The notes beneath the pieces were generated by a model, which saw only the letters and a list, made by a program, of their open reading frames with translations, made no database searches and was not told the DNA's origin. A stretch of DNA of 64,000 nt from Bacillota bacterium (GTDB taxonomy: Bacteria > Bacillota > Sulfobacillia > Sulfobacillales > Sulfobacillaceae): contig JAPNUR010000007.1 in NCBI GenBank assembly GCA_026627385.1, positions 1-64,000 of the forward strand, written 5' to 3'. Positions 16,965 through 25,556 of this stretch are shown here, piece after piece. Every line of letters starts with the position of its first letter. Position 1 is the first letter of the stretch. The translations under genes were made by a program, and so were the position numbers.

Positions 16965-18288
16965 TGGCATGACGGGCGTCTGCCTGCGCGGCGTGCGGGT
17001 GATTGACCCTTTTCGTGACGTGGATAGCCGAGATGAAGACCTCACGGTGGTTGGGGGCCTGATTGTGCCGCGAGACGATCCGCGCGCACGCGGATGCGTC
17101 GAAATTGATGGTCGCGGCCTCTGGTTAGTGCCGCGCATTGTGGATATGCACGTCCATTTTCGCGAGCCCGGGCAAACGTGGAAGGAAACCATCGAAACCG
17201 GGTGCCAAGCCGCCGCGCACGGGGGCGTGACCGGCGTGGCGCCCATGCCCAACACCCTGCCGGTGGTGGATACGCCGGAATTGGTGGAGTGGGAAGCGCA
17301 GCGAGGCGCAGATCTGGGTTTAGTTCACGTCTATCCGATTGGCGCGATTACCCGTCAAAGCCAGGGAGAGGCACTGGCCGACCTCTATTTCATGCATCAA
17401 AAAGGGGCCCGCGCGTTCTCCGATGATGGGCATCCGCTGACCTCCTCCGCGCTGATGCGGGCGGCCTTGACCTATGCTGCGACACTCCCGGCGGCCATTA
17501 TTAATCATGCCGAAGACCGCCAGTTGGCGACCGGATGGTGCAACGAAGGGCCGGTCGCAGAGCAGTTGGGCCTCGCCGGAACGCCGGAAGCGGCAGAAGC
17601 AGTGATGGTGTGGCGGGATGTGATGTTGGCAGAGTTAACGGGAGGCTGGCTTCACGAAGCACACGTGTCCACCGTCGAAAGTCTTCATGCCATTCGCTAT
17701 GCGAAGGCCAAACAACTGGGCGTCACTGCCGAAGTGACGCCGCACCATTTGCTATTAACGGATGACGCATTGCGGGAGTGGCGTTACGATCCCGTCACCA
17801 AGGTTAATCCTCCCTTGCGTTCGAAGGCTACGCGAGAGGCCCTGGTCAAAGCCGTTAGCGATGGCGACATTGACGTGATTGCGAGCGACCATGCACCGCA
17901 CCATGCCGATGAGAAGAGCCTCAATTATCAAGAAGCGCCGTACGGGATTAGCGGATTGGAGACGCTCTTGGGCGCCACGTTTACAGCGCTTTTGGAACCG
18001 GGGCTCATGCGGCCGCTCGATCTCATGCGGCTTTTGACGGTGGGGCCGCATCGCGTCTTACGGCTATCGTATCCGGGATTAATACCGGGCGCCGCGGCGG
18101 ATTTGACGTTAATTGATCCCCAGCGCCGCTGGGTGGTGGATCCGGGGCAATTTTACTCGCGCGGTCGGAATACGCCATTGGCTGGTAGGACCTTGGTTGG
18201 GCAGGCAGTGGCGACGATGGTGCAGGGACGCTGGGTGATGCGCGACGGGGAGGTGCTCAATGCAGGGGTATCTAATCTTCACAGATAA
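16954..18288 (+). CDS. pyrC: Dihydroorotase (class I type)
   Basis: 444 residues. It closes carbamoyl aspartate to dihydroorotate using two zinc ions. The DMHVHFREPGQTWKETIETG block near 66-85 supplies the first metal histidines, INHAED and TAEVTPHHLLLTDD further ligands, and IASDHAPHHADEKS the catalytic Asp region. The length and motifs match the 425-440-residue class of Bacillus rather than the shorter enterobacterial type. The ATG at 16954 follows GGAGG at good spacing. The 3' end overlaps carA by 29 bases. Confidence 0.96.
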   Translation: MTDNGMTGVCLRGVRVIDPFRDVDSRDEDLTVVGGLIVPRDDPRARGCVEIDGRGLWLVPRIVDMHVHFREPGQTWKETIETGCQAAAHGGVTGVAPMPNTLPVVDTPELVEWEAQRGADLGLVHVYPIGAITRQSQGEALADLYFMHQKGARAFSDDGHPLTSSALMRAALTYAATLPAAIINHAEDRQLATGWCNEGPVAEQLGLAGTPEAAEAVMVWRDVMLAELTGGWLHEAHVSTVESLHAIRYAKAKQLGVTAEVTPHHLLLTDDALREWRYDPVTKVNPPLRSKATREALVKAVSDGDIDVIASDHAPHHADEKSLNYQEAPYGISGLETLLGATFTALLEPGLMRPLDLMRLLTVGPHRVLRLSYPGLIPGAAADLTLIDPQRRWVVDPGQFYSRGRNTPLAGRTLVGQAVATMVQGRWVMRDGEVLNAGVSNLHR

Positions 18289-19339
18289 GACGCGGTTTGA
18301 GGGGACCTTTATCGGGGACGAGGAGTGGCGCGGGCGTGGCGAAGTCGTGTTTAATACGGCGATGACGGGTTACCAAGAAATTTTGACCGATCCCTCTTAC
18401 TTTGGTCAAATTGTGGTGCTGACGTATCCCTTGATTGGGAATTACGGGACCTTGGCCGAAATGGCGGAGTCGCTGTTTCCGTGGGTGGAAGGCTTGGTGA
18501 TTCATCGGCTCAGCTGGCGCCCAACGCCCGAACGTTCGGCGCAAGAGCTGGCCCAGTACATGCGCGCGTATCATAAGCCCATTTTGACGGATGTGGATAC
18601 GCGAGCCTTAACGCGCTACTTGCGCGATCGCGGGACTCAGCGGGCAGTGCTGGCGCCGGCCACGGTGCCAGAGGGCGAAGCCTTAAAAGCTTTGGATGAT
18701 TACGATTTGCGTGATGCGGTGTATCAGGTGTCCACGCCCGGCGCCTATACGCTGGAGGGTCCTGGACCTCGCATCACGGTGGTCGATTACGGCGTGAAAA
18801 ATTCTATTCTCCGCGAGCTCAATCAACGCGGAGCCCAAGTCACGGTCTTGCCTGCTCGCGCGACCCCTGACGAACTGGAGGCGACGCGGCCTGATGGGGT
18901 GGTGTTATCGAACGGGCCTGGCGACCCGGCGAGCATCCCCGAAGTGTTGCCCACCGTTCGCCGTGCGCTCGACCGCTATCCAACGCTTGGGATTTGTTTG
19001 GGCCATCAGTTGATCGGCTTAGCCGAAGGAGCGACGACCTACCCACTGAAGTTTGGGCACCATGGGGCGAACCATCCGCTGTGGGATGTGAAGCAGGGGC
19101 GTGTCTTAATTACCTCCCAAAATCATGGGTACGCGGTGAAATTCAATGGACTCGAGGACCGCTACCGCGTGCGCTTTGCCCATTTGCACGATCAGACGGT
19201 GGAAGGGCTAGAGCATAAAGAACGCCCCATTCTCTCGGTTCAGCACCATCCGGAAGCGGGACCGGGCCCCTCTGATTCGCTGTACCTATTTGATGAATTT
19301 TTATCCAAAGTCACCGGAAAGGAGGGGCAGAATGCCTAA
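18260..19339 (+). CDS. carA: Carbamoyl-phosphate synthase small (glutaminase) subunit
   Basis: 359 residues, normal for CarA (PyrAA). The N-terminal domain begins GYLIFTDKTRFEGTFIGDEE and contains FNTAMTGYQEILTDPSYFGQ. The C-terminal class-I amidotransferase domain has the nucleophile Cys in LGICLGHQLIGLA and the His in SVQHHPEAGPGP. It hydrolyses glutamine and passes ammonia to CarB. Placed inside the PyrR-controlled operon, it is the pyrimidine-specific synthase; an arginine-specific copy may exist elsewhere. It overlaps carB by eight bases (ATGCCTAA). Confidence 0.97.
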   Translation: MQGYLIFTDKTRFEGTFIGDEEWRGRGEVVFNTAMTGYQEILTDPSYFGQIVVLTYPLIGNYGTLAEMAESLFPWVEGLVIHRLSWRPTPERSAQELAQYMRAYHKPILTDVDTRALTRYLRDRGTQRAVLAPATVPEGEALKALDDYDLRDAVYQVSTPGAYTLEGPGPRITVVDYGVKNSILRELNQRGAQVTVLPARATPDELEATRPDGVVLSNGPGDPASIPEVLPTVRRALDRYPTLGICLGHQLIGLAEGATTYPLKFGHHGANHPLWDVKQGRVLITSQNHGYAVKFNGLEDRYRVRFAHLHDQTVEGLEHKERPILSVQHHPEAGPGPSDSLYLFDEFLSKVTGKEGQNA

Positions 19340-22300
19340 GCGGGCGGATTTGAAGCGGGTGTTGGTGATAGGGTCGGGGCCCATCGTCATTGGACAAGCA
19401 GCCGAGTTCGACTATGCGGGAACCCAGGCGTGCCGGGCACTCAAAGAAGAAGGCGTCGAGGTGATTTTAGTCAACTCCAACCCCGCCACCATCATGACCG
19501 ATCTCTCAGTGGCCGACGTGGTCTATATGGAGCCGTTGACCGTCTCCTTTTTAGCCTATGTCTTAGGCAAAGAACGCCCTGACGGGGTACTCGCGACCCT
19601 AGGGGGGCAAATGGGGCTGAATTTAGCGTCTAGCCTTGCCAAAGCGGGCGTACTCACCGATCTCGGGATCGAACTACTGGGAACCCAGCTGCCGGCTATT
19701 GAGATGGCGGAGGATCGCGAGGCGTTTCGGAGCCTTATGGTGCGCCTGGGACATCCCATTGCTCCCTCCAAAACGGTTACGACCGTTGAAGAAGGGCTCA
19801 AGTTTGCCGCCGAACTCGGCTATCCCGTCGTATTACGGCCCGCCTACACGTTGGGCGGCAGTGGCGGAGGCTTTGCGCACAACCAGGAAGAGCTCTTGGT
19901 ACGGCTACCTCAGGCGTTAGCCGAAAGTCCCATCGGCCAGGTGTTAGTGGAAGAATCGATTGCTGGGTGGAAAGAGGTGGAGTATGAGGTTGTGCGAGAC
20001 GGTGCCGGTAACGCGGTGATCGTCTGCAATATGGAAAATTTCGACCCCGTCGGGGTACACACGGGTGATTCGATTGTCGTCGCTCCCTCGCAAACGCTGA
20101 CGGATGGAGAGTACCACCAACTCCGCAACGCGGCCCTGGATATTGTGCACCACTTGGGAATCGAAGGCGGTTGTAATGTTCAGTTTGCCCTAAATCCCAC
20201 CACCGGGGATTATCGGGTCATTGAGGTCAACCCACGGGTGTCGCGTTCGTCGGCCTTGGCCTCCAAGGCCACCGGGTATCCCATTGCGCGGATTGTCGCG
20301 AAGATTGGCCTAGGCCTCACGTTGCCGGAAATCAAGAATCCGGTTACCGGGAAGACGACGGCCGCCTTTGAACCAGCCTTAGACTATGTGGTGGTCAAGA
20401 TTCCCCGCTGGCCGTTTGACAAGTTTCCGGAAGCCGATCGCCAGTTGGGAACGCAGATGAAAGCGACCGGCGAAGTGATGGCCATTGACCGCACCTTTGA
20501 AGCCGCCCTGGAAAAGGCCGTGAGGTCGCTCGAAGTGGGGCGCCACGACTTGTTAGGCGGTCCGGAATCGCGCGATCCGGATGCGGTGGTCAATGAACTC
20601 AGTATTGTGCCCAATGATCGGCGCCTCTTTTACTTGGCCGAAGCCTTATGGCGCGGAGCGGACGCCCAAGAGCTGTCGCGGCGCACCATGATTAACCGCT
20701 GGTTTTTGGACGGCCTCGCGGCGATTGTCCAAGCCCAACAAGAGCTGCTGCAACATCCCAACGAATGGCGCCAGCGGCTATTAATGCTCAAACAGCAGGG
20801 CATTTCCGATCGCCGCATTGGGGAGCTCGCCGGGGTGAGTGAAGAAGAGGTGCGGCGCGAGCGGCTCTCTCAGCACATTGTGCCGGGATATCGCATGGTG
20901 GATACCAGTGCCGCGGAATTCCCGGCTGAAACTCCTTATTTTTATTCCGCCTATGATGGCACGAATGAGGCGGAGCCCTTGGCCGGCCGCAAAATGATTG
21001 TGCTGGGCTCGGGTCCTATCCGCATCGGTCAAGGCATTGAATTTGACGCAGCCAGCGTTTACGCCCTGGACGCGCTGAAAGCCCGGGGGTACCGCGCGAT
21101 TATGATTAATTCCAACCCGGAAACGGTGTCCACCGATTTCAATGCGTCGGACCGCCTTTACTTTGAGCCGTTAACAGTGGAAGATGTGCTCAATATCGTG
21201 CACCTTGAGCAACCCGATGGGGTGCTTGTCCAGTTTGGCGGGCAAACTGCGATTAACTTAGCCAGGGACCTTGTGCGCCAAGGGGTGACCATCGTCGGAA
21301 CCTCCCTGGAAGGACTAACGATGGCCGAGGATCGTTACCAATTTGACGCGTTGCTCGAGCGGGAGCACATCCGCCGGCCGCCAGGGCGGACGGCAGTCAC
21401 TCCGAGTCAGGCGCTTGGGGCGGTAGAAGAGTTAGGGTATCCAGTGCTCGTGCGTCCGTCCTTTGTCTTGGGGGGCCGCGCCATGCGCATTATTGACGAC
21501 GAACAAGGGCTCCAACAGTATCTTCAACAGGAAATGGAGATTGGCCCCGATCGACCGCTATTGATTGACCGCTACATGAACGGTATTGAACTGGAGGTTG
21601 ACGCGGTGAGCGACGGGCAGCGCGTGTTCATCCCTGCGGTCATGGAGCATGTAGAACGCGCTGGGGTCCATTCCGGCGACTCGGTAGCGGTCCTCCCGCC
21701 GGTGCGGGCGTCGCGCGCGGTAATTGACGAGGTGGTGCGCATCACCCGCGTACTCTGCCAACGCCTAGGGGTAAAGGGCCTTCTCAACATCCAGTTCGTC
21801 GTTGTGGACGAGGTGGTTTATGTGATTGAGGCGAATCCGCGGTCCAGCCGGACGGTTCCCTTTCTCATTAAGGCCACGCAGATTCCGCTCGTGGACTGGG
21901 CGATTCATGCTGCGGTGACGGGTCGCTTGCCGCCGGATGTGCCCGACGGTCTCTGGCCAGCGCCGCCCTACTACGCCGTCAAAATGCCGGTATTCTCCTT
22001 TTCGAAGTTAGCAGCAGTGGACGCGGTGTTGGGTCCAGAAATGAAATCCACGGGCGAGGTGATGGGCATTGACATCGACTTACCGCGGGCACTATACAGA
22101 GCCTTAGTGGCCGGGGGATTTCGACTGTCGAAAGGCGGGCGGATCTTGGCGACCATTGCAGACGCCGATAAAGAGGAGGCGTTGCCGCTATTAACCGAAT
22201 TGGCGGCCCTGGGTTACCGGCTCTATGCGACAAGCGGTACCTGGGCGATGCTTTCCCAACATGGCGTCCCGGCGACGCCCGTCTACCGCTTGGGTGAGCG

Positions 22301-22556
22301 GCGCCCTAACTTGGTCGACATGATTCGCGATGGCCACTTTGAACTCGTCATCAACACCATTACCCACGGGGGGCAGCAAGAGCGCGAAGGGTTTTTGATC
22401 CGGCGAACAGCTGTGGAGCGCGGCATTTTATGCATGACCTCCCTGGATACCGTGCGCGCGGCGCTCGAGGCGCTCAAGGGGCGAACCAAGCGGCCCTTTG
22501 AGGTGCACTCGCTTAACGAATGGGGCAAGGGGGAAGAACATGGCGGGCGCCTTTAA
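19332..22556 (+). CDS. carB: Carbamoyl-phosphate synthase large subunit
   Basis: 1074 residues from ATG 19332, preceded by GGAGGGG. It combines two internally similar halves, each with an ATP-grasp fold: RVLVIGSGPIVIGQAAEFDY near the start and MIVLGSGPIRIGQGIEFD near 550. A C-terminal methylglyoxal-synthase-like regulatory domain follows (LAALGYRLYATSGTWAML), which in relatives binds UMP. It makes carbamoyl phosphate from bicarbonate, ammonia and two ATP, with ammonia channelled from CarA. It is full length and intact, overlapping pyrK by 17 bases. Confidence 0.97.
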   Translation: MPKRADLKRVLVIGSGPIVIGQAAEFDYAGTQACRALKEEGVEVILVNSNPATIMTDLSVADVVYMEPLTVSFLAYVLGKERPDGVLATLGGQMGLNLASSLAKAGVLTDLGIELLGTQLPAIEMAEDREAFRSLMVRLGHPIAPSKTVTTVEEGLKFAAELGYPVVLRPAYTLGGSGGGFAHNQEELLVRLPQALAESPIGQVLVEESIAGWKEVEYEVVRDGAGNAVIVCNMENFDPVGVHTGDSIVVAPSQTLTDGEYHQLRNAALDIVHHLGIEGGCNVQFALNPTTGDYRVIEVNPRVSRSSALASKATGYPIARIVAKIGLGLTLPEIKNPVTGKTTAAFEPALDYVVVKIPRWPFDKFPEADRQLGTQMKATGEVMAIDRTFEAALEKAVRSLEVGRHDLLGGPESRDPDAVVNELSIVPNDRRLFYLAEALWRGADAQELSRRTMINRWFLDGLAAIVQAQQELLQHPNEWRQRLLMLKQQGISDRRIGELAGVSEEEVRRERLSQHIVPGYRMVDTSAAEFPAETPYFYSAYDGTNEAEPLAGRKMIVLGSGPIRIGQGIEFDAASVYALDALKARGYRAIMINSNPETVSTDFNASDRLYFEPLTVEDVLNIVHLEQPDGVLVQFGGQTAINLARDLVRQGVTIVGTSLEGLTMAEDRYQFDALLEREHIRRPPGRTAVTPSQALGAVEELGYPVLVRPSFVLGGRAMRIIDDEQGLQQYLQQEMEIGPDRPLLIDRYMNGIELEVDAVSDGQRVFIPAVMEHVERAGVHSGDSVAVLPPVRASRAVIDEVVRITRVLCQRLGVKGLLNIQFVVVDEVVYVIEANPRSSRTVPFLIKATQIPLVDWAIHAAVTGRLPPDVPDGLWPAPPYYAVKMPVFSFSKLAAVDAVLGPEMKSTGEVMGIDIDLPRALYRALVAGGFRLSKGGRILATIADADKEEALPLLTELAALGYRLYATSGTWAMLSQHGVPATPVYRLGERRPNLVDMIRDGHFELVINTITHGGQQEREGFLIRRTAVERGILCMTSLDTVRAALEALKGRTKRPFEVHSLNEWGKGEEHGGRL

Positions 22557-23328
22557 AGCGCTGATTGTTACCGTGCGCCAGGTGGCTTTGGATCACGTGG
22601 AACTGATTGTCGAACACGAGCGGTTGCGCGACGCGACGCCCGGGCAGTTTGCGCACATTCTCACTCCGGGTACGCTGAGGCGCCCGGTGTCGTTTTCGCG
22701 TATTGATGGCGGATTAGGCCGGGCGGGGCTCTTGGTGCAGGTGGTGGGACCAGGGACCGCGTGGATTGCCGCGCGCCAGGTAGGGGAGACATTAGATATG
22801 TTAGCCCCGCTGGGCCGCGGTTTTGCCCCGCCAGATCCGGACCGTCCCTGGGCTCTGGTGGGCGGCGGCGTCGGCATCCCTCCCCTATTTAGCGCCTGGG
22901 AGCGATGGGGATGGCGTCACCGGGCACCGGCGCACGTGATTTTGGGAGCCCGAAAGGCCGCCTTGGTGCTGATGGATGCGGATTTTCGCCAGCAAGCGAT
23001 AGAGCCGCTGGTGACGACCGAAGATGGCAGCCGCGGTATCATGGGCACGGTCGTCGATCCCCTCCGACAGTGGTTATCGCGTAATCCCGACGGTCAGGTG
23101 ATGGCGTGCGGACCCAATGGGATGTTAGCGCGGGTGAGCGCCTTGACCGAGGGCATAGCGGGTCCGGTGCAGTTGGCGCTTGAGCAGCGCATGGGCTGCG
23201 GCATCGGGGCATGTCTGGCCTGTGTCGTGCCTTCGGTGCCGGTCGGGCCGGATGGGCCCGGCTATCGGCGGGTGTGTACGGAGGGCCCCGTCTTTCAGCG
23301 AGAGGAGTTAGCTTGGTCATGGATTTGA
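22540..23328 (+). CDS. pyrK: Dihydroorotate dehydrogenase electron-transfer subunit
   Basis: 262 residues from ATG 22540, behind GGGGGAAG. A ferredoxin-reductase-like FAD domain (TPGQFAHILTPG, RRPVSFSRIDG) is followed by an NAD-binding region (WALVGGGVGIPPLFSA). A C-terminal 2Fe-2S cluster holds CGIGACLAC plus a late Cys in RRVCTEGP. It carries electrons from the PyrD flavin to NAD, so dihydroorotate oxidation does not depend on the quinone pool. Its last bases overlap pyrD. Confidence 0.96.
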   Translation: MAGAFKALIVTVRQVALDHVELIVEHERLRDATPGQFAHILTPGTLRRPVSFSRIDGGLGRAGLLVQVVGPGTAWIAARQVGETLDMLAPLGRGFAPPDPDRPWALVGGGVGIPPLFSAWERWGWRHRAPAHVILGARKAALVLMDADFRQQAIEPLVTTEDGSRGIMGTVVDPLRQWLSRNPDGQVMACGPNGMLARVSALTEGIAGPVQLALEQRMGCGIGACLACVVPSVPVGPDGPGYRRVCTEGPVFQREELAWSWI

Positions 23329-24263
23329 CAGTCCATTTGCCGCGAAACCTTATCCTCAAAAATCCTATCATCGCCGCGTCCGGCACCTTCGGCTTTGGTC
23401 CTGAATATGCACGCTTTGTCGACATTGATCGCTTAGGCGGTGTGAGCGTTAAGGGAATATCTCCTGAGCCGTGGCGCGGGAATCCGCCGCCGCGCGTGTG
23501 GGAGACGCCGTCAGGCCTGTTAAATTCGATTGGTTTGCAAAACCCGGGCCTGAGCGCATTTTTAGCGGAAGACGCCCCCTTTTTGCGAACGCTGGACACC
23601 GTGGTCATCGCCAACATTATTGGGCATACGGTGGAAGAATATGCGGCAGTGGCTCAGGCATTAGATCGGGAGCCAGCCATTGACGCGTTTGAGGTCAATA
23701 TTTCTTGCCCCAACATCAAGGCTGGGGGCATCACATTTGGCCACGATCCGGATGCCGCTTACCAGGTGATGCGCAGGGTGCGCCAGGCTACTGATAAGCC
23801 GGTGATGGTGAAGGTGTCGCCGAATATGGCGGAGCCGTGGACCGTGGCGGAAGCCGTGGTAGAGGCCGGTGCCGATATGATTTCAGCGATCAACACGGTC
23901 ATTGGCATGGCGATTGACTTAAAGCGTCGGCAACCGGCCTTGGGGGGCGTCACGGGAGGCCTCTCCGGTCCGGCCATTAAGCCCATTGCGCTCCGCATTG
24001 TCTATGAGATTGCCCGGCGCGTCAGGGTGCCGGTCATTGGCATGGGAGGCATTCAGTCGCCGGAGGACGTGCTGGAGTTTCTCTTAGCGGGCGCTGAGGC
24101 GGTGATGGTGGGCACCATCACATTTCAATGGCCGGACCGCATGGAAGGCATTATCGAGGCGTTGCCAAATGTGTTAGCGCGCTATGGGTTTCAGTCACTG
24201 AAAGAGGCAGTGGGGGCAGCGCAGCGGCCAGCGTTAGCGGACGAGGAAGGGTTGGCGCCATGA
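23319..24263 (+). CDS. pyrD: Dihydroorotate dehydrogenase, class 1B catalytic subunit
   Basis: 314 residues. The FMN barrel begins DLTVHLPRNLILKNPIIAAS and has NSIGLQNPG, the class-1 catalytic Cys in FEVNISCPNIK, and late FMN-phosphate blocks GMGGIQSPEDVLEFLLAGA. The adjacent pyrK shows this is the heterotetrameric NAD-linked 1B form. GAGGAG at 23302-23307 gives an 11-base spacing to the ATG at 23319 and five to an in-frame TTG at 23313; either could be used. Its stop overlaps the pyrF start (ATGA). Confidence 0.96.
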   Translation: MDLTVHLPRNLILKNPIIAASGTFGFGPEYARFVDIDRLGGVSVKGISPEPWRGNPPPRVWETPSGLLNSIGLQNPGLSAFLAEDAPFLRTLDTVVIANIIGHTVEEYAAVAQALDREPAIDAFEVNISCPNIKAGGITFGHDPDAAYQVMRRVRQATDKPVMVKVSPNMAEPWTVAEAVVEAGADMISAINTVIGMAIDLKRRQPALGGVTGGLSGPAIKPIALRIVYEIARRVRVPVIGMGGIQSPEDVLEFLLAGAEAVMVGTITFQWPDRMEGIIEALPNVLARYGFQSLKEAVGAAQRPALADEEGLAP

Positions 24264-24964
24264 CGCCGCGGATTTGGGTCGCGATTGATGAGTCAGATCG
24301 CGCGGCGGTAGACCGGTTGCTCAGCGCCATCGAGCCGCACCGCGAGGTTAAGGTGGGGCTGGAGCTGTTTTCCCGGCTTGGCCCTCACTTTGTGCGCGAA
24401 TTGTCCAATCGCGGCTATGATCTGTTTTTAGACTTAAAGTACCACGATATTCCGCGCACGGTGGGGCGCGCGGTTGCGGCGGTGCGCGATTTAGGGGCTA
24501 GGATGGTAACCGTCCATGCGGCGGGCGGTTTAGCAATGTTAAAGGCGGCGGTCGACGCGGCAGGGCCGATGACGGTGGTGGCGGTGACGGTGCTGACGAG
24601 TTTGGATGGAACTGCCCTTCGGGAGATGGGGTTAACACTCGGACCTCAGGAATGGGCTAGTGAGTTAGCGAACCTGGCGCGCGAGGCTGGGGTTCAAGGA
24701 ATCGTCTGCAGCGGCGACGAAGTGGCCGCCATGAGATCGCTCTGGCCGTCGGCCCGCACGGTCGTGCCCGGTATCCGGCTTTTGGGGCAGGATGCAGGAG
24801 ACCAGCGGCGGGTGGTGACCCCAACCGTGGCTGTTCAACGGGGCGCCACGGATTTGGTGGTGGGGCGCGCGGTCACGGGAGCAAGCAATCCCCGGGCAGT
24901 GCTAACCCGGATTCAGGCAGAGATTGCGGGACAAGGAGGGAATGGGCACAATGACCACTCTTGA
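24260..24964 (+). CDS. pyrF: Orotidine-5'-phosphate decarboxylase
   Basis: 234 residues. The last enzyme of UMP synthesis. The catalytic DxxxxD/K signature appears as LFLDLKYHDIPRTVGRAV near 55-72, VKVGLELF is the first active-site lysine strand, and VVPGIRLLGQDAGDQRRVVT is the phosphate-binding end. It fits the ~230-residue Bacillus group. The ATG is fused to the pyrD stop as ATGA, suggesting translational coupling, and the 3' end overlaps pyrE by 14 bases. Confidence 0.96.
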   Translation: MTPRIWVAIDESDRAAVDRLLSAIEPHREVKVGLELFSRLGPHFVRELSNRGYDLFLDLKYHDIPRTVGRAVAAVRDLGARMVTVHAAGGLAMLKAAVDAAGPMTVVAVTVLTSLDGTALREMGLTLGPQEWASELANLAREAGVQGIVCSGDEVAAMRSLWPSARTVVPGIRLLGQDAGDQRRVVTPTVAVQRGATDLVVGRAVTGASNPRAVLTRIQAEIAGQGGNGHNDHS

Positions 24965-25556
24965 CGAAGCCGCCGCCTGGGATATGCTGACGCAGGCCGG
25001 CGCCTATCTCCAAGGTCATTTTTTGCTGACTACAGGGAGGCACAGCAACCAGTTTTTTCTCTTATCGCGTTTAAGCGAGCATCCGGCCTGGTTGTGGCGC
25101 TGGGCGCAGGCATTGGCGGCGCGCCTCGAGCCATTTGGAGCTAAAACCGTGGTGGGGCCGGCGGTTGGTGGCATTATCCCGGCGTTTGCCGTGGCGAGTT
25201 GTTGGCAGGACAGTCGGATGCTTTTTGCGGAAAAGGATACGAATGGGGGTATGGTGTTTAAGCGGGGATTTCAGATTCACCCTGGCGAAGCCGTGGTGGT
25301 GGTCGAAGATGCCGTGACGACGGGAAAATCAGTTGCCGAGGTCATCCAGGCCGTGCAACAGGCGGGTGGCGTCGTCTCTGCGGTCGGAGCCTGGGTGGAT
25401 CGCAGCCAGGGGCCTCTTCAGTTCGACCTGCCCTTCATTGCGTTACTCAGGGTTCATCATGTCCCGAACTGGGAGCCGGAAGCCTGCCCTTTGTGCCACC
25501 AAGGCGTGCCCTTAAGCCGACCCAAAGGACCGACGAGTGTCAATCGTGAGCGGTAG
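24951..25556 (+). CDS. pyrE: Orotate phosphoribosyltransferase
   Basis: 201 residues from ATG 24951; AAGGAGGG lies ten bases upstream, and the ATG at 24942 is too close to it. It joins orotate to PRPP. FLLTTGRHSNQFF is the substrate loop, VVGPAVGGIIPAFAVA the hood region and AVVVVEDAVTTGKSVAEVIQ the PRPP motif. A C-terminal tail with CPLCHQGVPL is typical of a subset of PyrE proteins. It is last in the operon. Its 3' end overlaps the convergent rqcH by 17 bases, with no separate terminator between them. Confidence 0.96.
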   Translation: MTTLDEAAAWDMLTQAGAYLQGHFLLTTGRHSNQFFLLSRLSEHPAWLWRWAQALAARLEPFGAKTVVGPAVGGIIPAFAVASCWQDSRMLFAEKDTNGGMVFKRGFQIHPGEAVVVVEDAVTTGKSVAEVIQAVQQAGGVVSAVGAWVDRSQGPLQFDLPFIALLRVHHVPNWEPEACPLCHQGVPLSRPKGPTSVNRER